Shown: positions 23,909-32,044 of the stretch, piece by piece
Position numbering within the stretch: the stretch's first letter is position 1
How the letters are laid out: the number at the start of each line of letters is the position of its first letter
Virus record (IMG/VR): IMGVR_UViG_3300028394_000074
Coordinates: 1-64,000 of that record
DNA length: 64,000 nucleotides
Strand: one strand, 5' to 3'
Source: a virus
The notes under the pieces: generated by a model
The model's input: only the letters and a program-made list of their open reading frames with translations
Told to the model about the DNA's origin: nothing
Database searches by the model: none
Translations under genes and position numbers: made by a program

Positions 23909-24484
23909 TTGAAAACCCGCAAAAATGCGTTGACTGATTATATGCAGTCGTTGTACAAGATCCCCACGCTGACCCTTGAGGAAGAGGCAAAGCTGGGGAT
24001 TCTGATCGCTCAAGGTGACGAGGCAGCCCTCGATAGATTAGTAACTCACAACCTACGCTTTGTAGTTTCAGTCATTAAAAAGATGCCGAACTGGGCGCAT
24101 TCCAATATGCCCATGGAAGACCTTTTATCATTCGGCAACGAGGCTTTGCTCAATGCAGCCCGATCCTGGAAACCGATGGGCAAAATCCGGTTTGCCTCCT
24201 ATGCCAAGAAATTCATACACTTCGATGTCAACCGGGGTGTTGCCAATACCAAGAACATTATTCGACTGCCAGTAAACATTACTGAAGAGATCCGAAGAAT
24301 CAAATATACCGAGCGCGTGCTGAGTCAAACCCTCCAGCGTGAGCCGACCGACACAGAACTGGCCGACAGGCTGGGAGTGTCAACCACGCGCATTGCATAC
24401 ATTAATTCCATAATCAGTAAAGAGCCAGTAAGCTTAGAGATATTTAATTCCGAACATTTAGAACAAGAAGGATACGATGACTGA
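23909..24484 (+). CDS. Phage sigma-70-family factor lacking region 4
   Basis: 191 aa from TTG (GGAG seven bases upstream; a GTG at 23879 would lie before the likely transcript start). Region 1.2 is YKIPTLTLEEEAKLG. Region 2 runs through LVTHNLRFVVSVIKKM, MEDLLSFGNEALLNAARSW and IRFASYAKKFIHFDVNRGV, the parts that bind core polymerase and melt the -10. Region 3 is REPTDTELADRLGVSTTRI. The protein ends soon after PVSLEIF, so the -35-binding region 4 is absent. It is a strong candidate to direct polymerase to the phage promoter motif, perhaps with a partner protein. Confidence 0.85.
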   Translation: MKTRKNALTDYMQSLYKIPTLTLEEEAKLGILIAQGDEAALDRLVTHNLRFVVSVIKKMPNWAHSNMPMEDLLSFGNEALLNAARSWKPMGKIRFASYAKKFIHFDVNRGVANTKNIIRLPVNITEEIRRIKYTERVLSQTLQREPTDTELADRLGVSTTRIAYINSIISKEPVSLEIFNSEHLEQEGYDD

Positions 24485-24812
24485 AGAACAGATTCGAGCT
24501 TATAATAGATTTATTCGTGCTCGTGATAGAGTCAAACTAGTAAAAACCAAAGAGAACTTTAAAAATGCTTATATTCCTCATCGTGATTTTATTGATAGTA
24601 TACATATCAATGGATTGAACCATCCGCTTTTTGTGGTGAACGATGAGTGGATTGAATACAAAGAGGCATCATCAGCATGGTGGGCGATTGAACCCAGATA
24701 CCGCCATGAAGAACGCTTAAGGGCAACCCGAGGCGATTATGGAGATTCAGATAACTGGGATGAACCAAATGAAGTTGAAACATTAGACACTTTCTTCAAG
24801 GAGGAGAAATGA
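24477..24812 (+). CDS. Hypothetical protein after sigma factor
   Basis: 111 aa (MTEEQIRAYNRFIRARDRVK), with INGLNHPLFVVNDEWIEYK and an acidic C-terminus. It overlaps the sigma stop by 8 bases and the methyltransferase start by ATGA, so it is co-translated with both. No domain recognised. Confidence 0.6.
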   Translation: MTEEQIRAYNRFIRARDRVKLVKTKENFKNAYIPHRDFIDSIHINGLNHPLFVVNDEWIEYKEASSAWWAIEPRYRHEERLRATRGDYGDSDNWDEPNEVETLDTFFKEEK

Positions 24813-26185
24813 AATACTTATCAGTATGCTCTGGAGTTGAGGCTGCCACAGTAGCATGGCATGACTTGGGCTTTGAGCCAGTAGCATTCTCGGAGATTGA
24901 AAAATTTCCGAGTGAGGTGTTGAACTTTCGTTACCCCAATGTACCAAACATGGGTGACATGACTAAATATAAGGAGTGGAAATTAAATGAATCAATCGAC
25001 CTTCTTGTGGGAGGAACCCCATGCCAATCTTTTAGCGTCGCAGGGCTTAGAAAGGGACTCGAAGACCCTCGAGGAAACCTCATGCTCACATATGTTGGAA
25101 TTCTTGACAAGTTTAGACCCAAGTGGTGCGTTTGGGAAAACGTGCCAGGTGTCCTCAGTTCCAACGGAGGACGGGATTTTGGTTCCTTCCTCGGGGCGCT
25201 GGGCGAACTCGGGTATGGGTGGGCCTTCCGTGTCCTTGATGCTCAGCACTTTGGAGTACCACAAAGACGCCGCAGAGTCTTCGTTGTTGGATGTCTTGGA
25301 GACTGGGTCAGTCCCGCAAAGGTTCTTTTTGAGCCCGAAAGCTTGCGCCGGAATAATCCGAAGAGCAAAGGTAAGAAACAAAGTGCTCCCGCCTTTACTT
25401 CATCAAGCTTTGGAGGCTACAGTGAAGGAGTCGGGACAATCCGAGCTGCTGGAGGAGATCTCGGTGGCGGATCAGAAACTCTGATTGCTACACCCGATGG
25501 TAACCACACCACTGGCTCACTACTTGCCAGAGATTACAAAGGGATTGGAAATCAAGATTTAACCGATGGTCGTGGATTGGTTGTGTATGAAAACCATCCA
25601 TCGGATTCAAGAGTTAAAGAGATGGGTGATGTATGTCAAACTGTGACTAGTAGCTGGGGAACTGGTGGTGGCAACATACCATTTGTTCAACCGATTGCGT
25701 TAGCTGAGAACACCATTGGTCGCAAACCATTAAATGGTGGTAATGGAACTGGTTATACCGAAGGTGGACCTATGTACACATTGAACGCTACTGGGGTACA
25801 TGGTGTTGCAGTTGATATGTACAACCTTACATTGAATGACAAGACTACTCAAACCCTTAGAGGTTTTGGACACATTGACCATGTAGGTGGAACTTTTGAG
25901 CCCATTGTGTTGGAAGATCAAGGTGGTAGCGTGATGCGTGTTACCAATAGTGGCGTTGTAGGTACATTGCGCAGAGAATCACATGGGCATGAACCTAGCG
26001 TTATACACAACATGGCAGTCAGAAGGCTTACACCGATTGAATGCGAGCGTTTACAGGGTTTTCCCGATGACTACACTAACATCAAAGCAAAATGTCCCGA
26101 TGGGCCTCGTTACAAGGCTATGGGCAACAGCATGGCAGTACCGGTTATGAAGTGGATTGGACAACGAATAAAGGAAATGTCATGA
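24809..26185 (+). CDS. DNA cytosine-C5 methyltransferase
   Basis: 458 aa. Motif I is SVCSGVEAATVAW, motif IV GGTPCQSFSVAG with catalytic Cys72, motif VI WENVPGV, motif VIII QRRRRVF and motif X YKAMGNSMAVPV. Methyl transfer from AdoMet to cytosine C5 is expected, protecting phage DNA from host restriction. The span between motifs VIII and IX, where target recognition lies, is about 230 residues and rich in Gly/Thr/Asn, larger than usual. No partner restriction enzyme is visible, so this looks like an orphan phage methylase. GGAGGAGAA gives a strong ribosome site. Confidence 0.93.
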   Translation: MKYLSVCSGVEAATVAWHDLGFEPVAFSEIEKFPSEVLNFRYPNVPNMGDMTKYKEWKLNESIDLLVGGTPCQSFSVAGLRKGLEDPRGNLMLTYVGILDKFRPKWCVWENVPGVLSSNGGRDFGSFLGALGELGYGWAFRVLDAQHFGVPQRRRRVFVVGCLGDWVSPAKVLFEPESLRRNNPKSKGKKQSAPAFTSSSFGGYSEGVGTIRAAGGDLGGGSETLIATPDGNHTTGSLLARDYKGIGNQDLTDGRGLVVYENHPSDSRVKEMGDVCQTVTSSWGTGGGNIPFVQPIALAENTIGRKPLNGGNGTGYTEGGPMYTLNATGVHGVAVDMYNLTLNDKTTQTLRGFGHIDHVGGTFEPIVLEDQGGSVMRVTNSGVVGTLRRESHGHEPSVIHNMAVRRLTPIECERLQGFPDDYTNIKAKCPDGPRYKAMGNSMAVPVMKWIGQRIKEMS

Positions 26186-26376
26186 TAGTAATACCATCGG
26201 ATGTATACGACAAGGATGGCAATCTATTGAGGATTGAATTTTACAACGAATTGGGTTCGTTTGAGATTCAGTCGTTGTGGGATCCAGCGGATGAACAAAC
26301 CAGTGAAAACCGAAATGAATTTCGAAAATGGAGTTACACCATGGTCAAAAGGCAAAATTATGAAGTGGCTAACTAA
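26182..26376 (+). CDS. Small early protein, unknown
   Basis: 64 aa (MIVIPSDVYDKDGNLLRIEF). AAAGGAAATGTC upstream and ATGA overlap with the methyltransferase fix the start. Last gene before the 26.4-26.7 kb non-coding region. Unknown. Confidence 0.55.
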   Translation: MIVIPSDVYDKDGNLLRIEFYNELGSFEIQSLWDPADEQTSENRNEFRKWSYTMVKRQNYEVAN

Positions 26377-26479
26377 ATTGTTGCAGTGCATCCTGTCTAC
26401 CCTGTCTCTATTGTGGCGCATCATAATATGCCAAAAGCACTAGATGTAGTGGTTGACTAGGTGCAAACCTACTGGAAAT

Positions 26480-26593
26480 CCATAGAAGACATAGAAGACA
26501 TAGTAATATTGAATTATTTCTTTTTAAAATTAAAATAAAATAAAAAGATATAGGGTAAAGTGAGTTAGACCGTGGATACCCTGTCTTCTATGG
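26480..26593. repeat. AT-rich core flanked by inverted CCATAGAAGACA repeats
   Basis: CCATAGAAGACA (26480-26491) and TGTCTTCTATGG (26582-26593) are perfect inverted arms around an A/T-rich centre (about 26508-26550). GGATACCCTGTCTT next to the right arm repeats the arm of the 16.2-kb element. It lies just upstream of the replication primase. Candidate second origin or regulatory site. Confidence 0.7.
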
Positions 26594-26664
26594 CGAATCA
26601 TAACTAAAAGTAATAAGCTATATAACTAAAAATTATATAGGTACACCACCAAAAGTGCCTATAA

Positions 26665-26678
26665 TTTGCATAAGTAGA
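26665..26678 (+). promoter_or_regulatory. TTTGCATAAGTAG promoter core, primase unit
   Basis: The 13-base core is intact, 23 bases before the primase start, but no GGGC box lies 17 bases upstream. It may be a weaker or differently timed member of the class. Confidence 0.6.
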
Positions 26679-26700
26679 AGAGCACAGAAGAGGAAAACAG

Positions 26701-29007
26701 ATGAAGCCGAAGGTCTTACCAGTATTATTCCAAAATATACCTCTTGCACTACGCACAATCCCACGCTGGACACTGTGGAATTATGTAGAAGTGGGAGAGA
26801 ATGAAACAAAACGCTGGTCAAAACTGCCAGTACAACCCTCTGGCAAGGCTGCCAGTTCAACAAACGCATCAACATGGACAGACTTTCATTCTGTCGAGGC
26901 AGCATACCTAACCGCCAAGTTTGATGGCATTGGATTTGTATTTACAAAAGATGACCATATTGTTGGCGTTGATATGGACGATTGCTTTGATGAGCAAACC
27001 CTTAAGTTCACCAACCCCATGTTAGAGGCGATTGCCAGTAAGATTGATGGTTACATGGAGATCAGCCCATCGGGTACTGGGGTCAAAATATTTACACTGG
27101 GCGACATCCCTAGTGCATTTGTTGACCACAGCATTGGTCTTGAAGTGTACAAAATGGGTCGGTACTTTACTGTTACAGGGCAAAAGATTCGTGGAGAGTT
27201 ACCAACCGAGTTGCAAGACTTTACTGACATCATCCCCGAGCGCACAGTACGCTTAACTGGTGATGCCTTTGCTGACTACAACCCACCGCTTGATGGTTGG
27301 GACTTAGCTAAAGTTGAAACAGAACTACTACCAAACTTTGACCCAACTTACTACACCGATTGGTTGCAAGTGGGGATGTGTTTACATCATCAATTCCAGG
27401 GCGACATCGAGGCTTGTGAGGCATGGGATCGCTGGTCATATGGTGATGGTAGCGTGGAAAGTTATAACAATAATGCGTGCGAGAACAAGTGGAAAACCTT
27501 TAGTCAAAAGAGTGGTGGAGCAACGCTACGCACATTGACTTATAAAATATCATCGAACAAACGCAACGATGCGTTAGCCAAGGGTGATGTGATTCTGTCT
27601 GCAGCTCCATTGGAGAATGCTCAGACTTTTCTAGACTCAAAGTTCTCATCTGAAGAAGGTATCAAGCTAGTGCATTACTCGGGCGATTTTTTTAGTTACC
27701 AAGGTACGCACTATTCTGAGGTTGAAGAGTCAACCATTCGCTCTGAGTTGTATAAGTTTTTAGACAAGTGTAAGAAACAAGATCGCAAAGGTAATATTGT
27801 TGCGTTTGCCCCAAATCCAGCAAGCGTGAGTGGTGCGATGGATGGCATCAAGGCATTGACCCACCTACAGAATCAAGCCAATACACGCCCGCCAGTATGG
27901 CTCGATGGTTACAGCGCCAATCGTCCCGAGGCGAGTAAACTGGTCAGCGTTAAGAATGGTTTGTTTCACTTAGAAGATAACATCCTACTGCCACACTCAT
28001 TAGGTTTGTATACACAGAACTCATTGCCATTTGCATATGACCCGATGGCGCAATGCCCACTGTGGATGAAGTTCTTAGATGATGTTTGGGGAATGGATCA
28101 GCAGTCAATTGATTGCTTGCAAGAGATGTTTGGATACATATTATCGGGCGATACAGCACAGCAAAAGTTTTTTAACATCATTGGACCACGTCGTTCGGGT
28201 AAAGGCACAATCAACAAAATCTTAGTGGCGTTGCTTGGGCAACACAATACAGTAGCACCACAACTGGAGGAACTTTGTGATACATTTGGTTTGCAACCTT
28301 GGCTGGGTAAGCTCCTCGCTTCTTTTACTGATGCGAGAGCACCTGAACGAAACAGATCTTCTGTTGTATCTCAGCTTCTGCGGATTGTGGGCGGGGACAC
28401 TATTACCGTTAACCGTAAGAACAAGGAGAGTTGGAATGGTTATTTGCCTACTCGCATTGTTATTTACAGTAACGAGGTTCTTCAATTAACAGAGAACTCT
28501 AATGCACTTACTGGTCGTATGGTAGTGCTCAAGATGACACACAGTTTTTATAACAAGGAAGATACTAACCTATCAAACAAATTGATGGTTGAATTATCGG
28601 GCATTTTTAATTGGGCGATGGTTGGATTAAGTAGGCGGATTGAGCGTGGTGGGTATTTTGTGCAACCAGACAGTGGTAAAGAATTATTGGAAACCATGGA
28701 AGAGATGAGCAATCCAATTGGTGCGTTTATAGAGCAAGTTATGGAGTATGATCCCGAAGGTGAAGTAGATAAGGATCACGCTTTTATTTGTTATAAGCGT
28801 TGGGCAACAAAGCATGGGCTCAATCCAGGAAATGATCTATCCTTTAAGCGTAGATTCCTTGCATCAACACAAGATAAGAATGTAATATCAAGCGCCATCC
28901 GAGTCGATGGTAAACGACAACACAAATACTTGGGTATCAAGCTGACAGAAAAAGCTCTGGCCTATGTAGAAAAGCAAGTATACTTTGAGGAAGAGGAAAT
29001 ATTTTGA
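26701..29007 (+). CDS. Primase-polymerase / SF3 (D5-like) helicase
   Basis: 768 aa. The N-terminal part (about 10-180) resembles bifunctional primase-polymerases, with an acidic catalytic-type motif IVGVDMDDC near 87-95 and a later SPSGTGVKIF. The C-terminal half is a superfamily 3 helicase of the phage/plasmid P4-D5 type: Walker A GPRRSGKGT near 497-505 and Walker B-like LLASFTDAR. It should unwind and prime DNA at the fork, working with the family A polymerase and the DUF2815 protein encoded downstream. GAGG precedes the ATG. Confidence 0.88.
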   Translation: MKPKVLPVLFQNIPLALRTIPRWTLWNYVEVGENETKRWSKLPVQPSGKAASSTNASTWTDFHSVEAAYLTAKFDGIGFVFTKDDHIVGVDMDDCFDEQTLKFTNPMLEAIASKIDGYMEISPSGTGVKIFTLGDIPSAFVDHSIGLEVYKMGRYFTVTGQKIRGELPTELQDFTDIIPERTVRLTGDAFADYNPPLDGWDLAKVETELLPNFDPTYYTDWLQVGMCLHHQFQGDIEACEAWDRWSYGDGSVESYNNNACENKWKTFSQKSGGATLRTLTYKISSNKRNDALAKGDVILSAAPLENAQTFLDSKFSSEEGIKLVHYSGDFFSYQGTHYSEVEESTIRSELYKFLDKCKKQDRKGNIVAFAPNPASVSGAMDGIKALTHLQNQANTRPPVWLDGYSANRPEASKLVSVKNGLFHLEDNILLPHSLGLYTQNSLPFAYDPMAQCPLWMKFLDDVWGMDQQSIDCLQEMFGYILSGDTAQQKFFNIIGPRRSGKGTINKILVALLGQHNTVAPQLEELCDTFGLQPWLGKLLASFTDARAPERNRSSVVSQLLRIVGGDTITVNRKNKESWNGYLPTRIVIYSNEVLQLTENSNALTGRMVVLKMTHSFYNKEDTNLSNKLMVELSGIFNWAMVGLSRRIERGGYFVQPDSGKELLETMEEMSNPIGAFIEQVMEYDPEGEVDKDHAFICYKRWATKHGLNPGNDLSFKRRFLASTQDKNVISSAIRVDGKRQHKYLGIKLTEKALAYVEKQVYFEEEEIF

Positions 29008-29558
29008 AGAAGAAACTTTACCATGTAATTAAAGTGCCAATTTTTCCAGCAAACATTCATGTGTGCTTGGATGAAATGTCATTTAAACAAGCACTGAAAG
29101 ACAAGAATGTAGTGCAAAAAGTGGAAATTATGGAAAATGGGGCGATGGCAGAAACCCATTCTGTACCAACAGCCGATGGTAGAACTTTCATTGGTTTATT
29201 GCTTGATCTAAATGCAATTGATGATTTAGATGCAACACTGGTTCATGAATCTGTACATTTGGTGTATCGTATTTTTGAATACATGTGCGAAGAAACACCC
29301 GGTGAAGAAACAAGGGCTTATCTTACAGAGTATGTTTATAAAGAAATAAGGAGAGTGTTAGATGAGCCTAGTGTTAGAAAAAGACATAGAGAATTACTTG
29401 AACAAAAAAATCAAGCAGTCATCGGGGCTCTCATACAAATGGCTGAGCAGCGTGACGGGAGTACCAGATCGGATAGTAATTCTCAACCAAAAGATCCTAT
29501 TCATAGAACTAAAAACACAGACAGGAAAACTGTCACCAAGGCAAGAGCTGGTATTTGA
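29004..29558 (+). CDS. HExxH metallopeptidase-like protein
   Basis: 184 aa from TTG (TTGA overlap with the primase stop; GAGG upstream). LVHESVHLVYRIFEYM carries HESVH, a zincin active-site pattern, with a downstream Glu (EETRAYLTE) as a possible third ligand. The last about 65 residues lie out of frame over the nuclease gene and have a biased, shadow-like composition (QRDGSTRSDSNSQPKD), so the functional domain probably ends near residue 120. Substrate unknown. Confidence 0.6.
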   Translation: MKKKLYHVIKVPIFPANIHVCLDEMSFKQALKDKNVVQKVEIMENGAMAETHSVPTADGRTFIGLLLDLNAIDDLDATLVHESVHLVYRIFEYMCEETPGEETRAYLTEYVYKEIRRVLDEPSVRKRHRELLEQKNQAVIGALIQMAEQRDGSTRSDSNSQPKDPIHRTKNTDRKTVTKARAGI

Positions 29559-29646
29559 TGAACTGGGCGAAGCTGGATTTCCAGTTCATGTGTTGCGCTC
29601 TAAAGAAGATGTTGATGACTTTATAATAGAGGCGACCCGTGGCTAG
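29362..29646 (+). CDS. VRR-NUC domain nuclease
   Basis: 94 aa, essentially one VRR-NUC fold: a helical start, GVPDRIVILNQKILFIELKT with the acidic D..EXK catalytic set, then QELVFDELGEAGFPVHVLRS. This small family cleaves branched or structured DNA in phages and is usually placed in replication modules. It lies 197 bases inside the previous gene in another frame. AAGGAGAG precedes its ATG. Confidence 0.85.
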   Translation: MSLVLEKDIENYLNKKIKQSSGLSYKWLSSVTGVPDRIVILNQKILFIELKTQTGKLSPRQELVFDELGEAGFPVHVLRSKEDVDDFIIEATRG

Positions 29647-30448
29647 AAAAGAAGTGTATCACAATGAAAAAAAATACAGACAAACAAAACGTGGTCATAT
29701 TAGTAGAGCAATGGGTGCGGCATCAACTCGAGCAAGAAATGAATGTTTAGATTTTGATTTGGATTTAGATTATTTGGAATTGATTGCAACTGATTTTTGC
29801 CCAGTTTTTGGAACGCCATTTAACTGGGGTCAAGGAGAAAAAGTAAACGATTGGTCTCCGTCGTTAGATAAAATTATTCCAGAATTTGGGTACATCAAAC
29901 ACAATGTTATATTTATCAGTATGCTTGCTAATAAAATAAAGCAAGATGTTACTGAGAATGAAATTTATTTGGTAGGCGACTGGTTACACGAAGAAAGAAA
30001 GAAGACTTTAGATGCTCTCAAAAGATCAGCTCCACCCGTACCAATTGAACATGTTGTCATTAGCAAAGCAAATTCCGCATATCGGCTTATTTATGGAACC
30101 CGGACTTGGGAAGACCGCTACGGCGCTGACTATAATCAAGGAGAGCAAACCTGGGAAGACCTTGGTAGTTGCCCCGAAGCGAGTGGCAGAAACAGTATGG
30201 TCACAGGAATGTGGCAAATGGGAACACTTGAAATCTTTTACAGTGGCAAAGGTTATCGGTACGCCAGCGCAACGGGAATTAGCACTGAAGAGCTCCAGCG
30301 ACTTATATATTATAAACTTAGAGAACTTGGTTTGGCTATTGGATCAAAATCCAAAATTCGATTATCTGATAATAGACGAGAGCAGTCGGTTCAAGGATCC
30401 CTCGACCAAGAGATTCAAAGCCCTCAAAAAGCATTTGAAGGGTTTTAA
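29639..30448 (+). CDS. HNH/endonuclease VII-like protein with out-of-frame C-terminal extension
   Basis: 269 aa from GTG. The first about 125 residues contain a conserved-looking PSLDKIIPEFGYIKHNVIFI followed by SMLANKIKQDVT, the pattern of phage HNH-type nucleases that place landmarks as a list of residents near the metal site. From about residue 126 the frame runs over the SNF2 helicase gene for 437 bases and has no plausible fold. Either a stop codon was lost or the extension is a real overlapping product. The catalytic histidines are not obvious. Confidence 0.55.
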   Translation: MARKEVYHNEKKYRQTKRGHISRAMGAASTRARNECLDFDLDLDYLELIATDFCPVFGTPFNWGQGEKVNDWSPSLDKIIPEFGYIKHNVIFISMLANKIKQDVTENEIYLVGDWLHEERKKTLDALKRSAPPVPIEHVVISKANSAYRLIYGTRTWEDRYGADYNQGEQTWEDLGSCPEASGRNSMVTGMWQMGTLEIFYSGKGYRYASATGISTEELQRLIYYKLRELGLAIGSKSKIRLSDNRREQSVQGSLDQEIQSPQKAFEGF

Positions 30449-31340
30449 AAGGCGTATAATACTCACTGGTACACCCACCCCTCAAGGGATGGCTGATCTC
30501 TGGTCACAGGTAGGTATATTGGACTTAGGTGAGCGTTTGGAAAGCAGTCTTACTCGGTTTCGTGATAAATATATGAACCCAGGGCAACGTAATCGGCACA
30601 CTGGGGTAATTTACAATTGGATATTAAAAGATGGTGCGGATAAAAGTATTACAGATAAGATTTCAGATATATGTTATTCGCTTAAGGCTGAAGATTATCT
30701 GCAGTTGCCTACGCTTACGACGCTATTTCATAATGTGGAATTAGATAAACCTATACGAGCAAAGTATAATGAACTTAGAAAAAACATGGTCGCTGAAATC
30801 GGTAAAGAACAGATCACAGCTCCAACAGCAGCGACATTGGCGGGGAAATTGCTCCAGTTTACATCGGGCGCTGTTTATGCCGAAAATGGAAAAGCGCAAG
30901 AGATACACCGCGCTAAATTGGAATATCTTGAGTCGATCATGGAAGAGTCTTCCTCCCCTACGCTGGTCTTCTACCACTTCAAACACTCGCTCCAACGGAT
31001 ACGTCTTCAATTCCCGCAAGCTGTGGTGCTGGACGATGACAACATTGCAGCGTGGCGTCGTGGCGAGATTCGTATGCTCCTTGCCCATCCCCAGAGTGGG
31101 GGAATCGGGCTCAATCTACAGTGCAACATTGGAGAGACAGCCCAAACGGTGTGGTTCGATCTACCATGGAGTTCAGAAAACTACATCCAGGCTAACGCTC
31201 GGATCTATCGCCAAGGGCAAGAAAAACCGGTTATTATACACCATTTAGTGGTGTCCAATAGCATTGATGGGCATGTAGTAAATGTATTAAATGGCAAAAT
31301 AACAATTCAAGATGCTTTAATGGATGCTTTAAATACATGA
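30012..31340 (+). CDS. SNF2/DEAD-type helicase
   Basis: 442 aa. Motif I is EPGLGKT (29-35), motif II IIDESSRF (DES in place of DEAH, 122-124), motif III ILTGTPTPQGMADLW, motif V SGGIGLNLQ and motif VI QANARIYRQGQ. This is the compact phage SNF2-like helicase often found in replication and recombination modules. Its first 437 bases lie inside the previous reading frame. Translation is likely coupled to the following gene (ATGA). Confidence 0.9.
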   Translation: MLSKDQLHPYQLNMLSLAKQIPHIGLFMEPGLGKTATALTIIKESKPGKTLVVAPKRVAETVWSQECGKWEHLKSFTVAKVIGTPAQRELALKSSSDLYIINLENLVWLLDQNPKFDYLIIDESSRFKDPSTKRFKALKKHLKGFKRRIILTGTPTPQGMADLWSQVGILDLGERLESSLTRFRDKYMNPGQRNRHTGVIYNWILKDGADKSITDKISDICYSLKAEDYLQLPTLTTLFHNVELDKPIRAKYNELRKNMVAEIGKEQITAPTAATLAGKLLQFTSGAVYAENGKAQEIHRAKLEYLESIMEESSSPTLVFYHFKHSLQRIRLQFPQAVVLDDDNIAAWRRGEIRMLLAHPQSGGIGLNLQCNIGETAQTVWFDLPWSSENYIQANARIYRQGQEKPVIIHHLVVSNSIDGHVVNVLNGKITIQDALMDALNT

Positions 31341-31636
31341 GAATAATAATAAATTGTAGTAAACCTCGTTTATCAGATGAAGAGGTAGATCCTTTAGAAT
31401 TGGATGACATTGATGCATTTGCTGGACATTTAGACAGTGGGTGGTTACCCTGGGATTTAGATGACTTAATTGATATTGAGCGTATTATAGCGGAGCGTAT
31501 GCCCAAAAAACAAAAATATGTTATTGAAGCATTTTTAACAGGTAGAACTTATTTAGATATAGGCGTTACTGAAAAACACTGGCGGTATCATTATGACAAA
31601 GCAATAGATTTTATTAAAGAGGAATTGAAATTATGA
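31337..31636 (+). CDS. Possible stand-alone sigma region 4-like protein
   Basis: 99 aa. The acidic N-terminal half is followed by IIAERMPKKQKYVIEAFLTG and TYLDIGVTEKHWRYHYDKAI, ending IKEELKL. This spacing (a helix with QKYVIEAFL, a short T..DIG helix, a recognition-like VTEKHWRYH, and a terminal helix) recalls sigma-70 region 4, although the first HTH helix is two or three residues shorter than usual. The phage sigma factor lacks exactly this region, so a partnership is suggested. The likeness is by eye only; other HTH functions are possible. Confidence 0.45.
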   Translation: MRIIINCSKPRLSDEEVDPLELDDIDAFAGHLDSGWLPWDLDDLIDIERIIAERMPKKQKYVIEAFLTGRTYLDIGVTEKHWRYHYDKAIDFIKEELKL

Positions 31637-31818
31637 ACACTTTTGTAGTAGAGCATGAGTACAAGGGTCATCCTATGTTTGAAACCATCACGGGTGTCGA
31701 AGATATTGACTTATCTATGTTTGATAAGATATTGACATTGTGGGTATGTGATAACCAAGAAGAAGTAAATGCTGTTGAAAGCGAGTTAAGGAGAAAACAT
31801 GCACGACACAGTAAATAG
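31633..31818 (+). CDS. Small protein, unknown
   Basis: 61 aa (MNTFVVEHEYKGHPMFETIT) with a basic end. ATGA overlap with the previous gene, 20-base overlap with the DUF3310 gene. Unknown. Confidence 0.55.
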   Translation: MNTFVVEHEYKGHPMFETITGVEDIDLSMFDKILTLWVCDNQEEVNAVESELRRKHARHSK

Positions 31819-32044
31819 TCCTAAACATTATATTAGTCATCCCAGTGGTATAGATTGTATTCAGATTACTGAACACATGAGTTTTAATTTAGGTAATGCC
31901 ATTAAATATATTTGGAGAGCCGATTTAAAACACGATGCAATTGAAGATTTGCGTAAAGCGCATTGGTATATTGAACGTGAAATTAAAAAGCGTATTAACC
32001 CAATTGAAGTTAATAACCATGTGGATAAGGAATGTGGAAAATGA
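31799..32044 (+). CDS. DUF3310 protein (T7 gp1.7-like)
   Basis: 81 aa. It has the family hallmarks VNSPKHYISHPSGIDCIQIT, FNLGNAIKYIWRADLK and DLRKAHWYIEREI. T7 gp1.7, a member, is reported to act as a nucleotide kinase; that activity is assumed at best here. AAGGAGAAAAC upstream is a strong ribosome site. Confidence 0.85.
   Translation: MHDTVNSPKHYISHPSGIDCIQITEHMSFNLGNAIKYIWRADLKHDAIEDLRKAHWYIEREIKKRINPIEVNNHVDKECGK

Larger units (their letters stand above)
26377..26700. other. Non-coding region before primase-helicase
   Basis: 324 bases with no gene. Begins with CCTGTCTACCCTGTCTCT repeats, contains the AT-rich inverted-repeat element (26480-26593) related to the one at 16.2-16.4 kb, and ends with the TTTGCATAAGTAG promoter and the ribosome site of the primase gene. 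No terminator was found. Confidence 0.6.
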
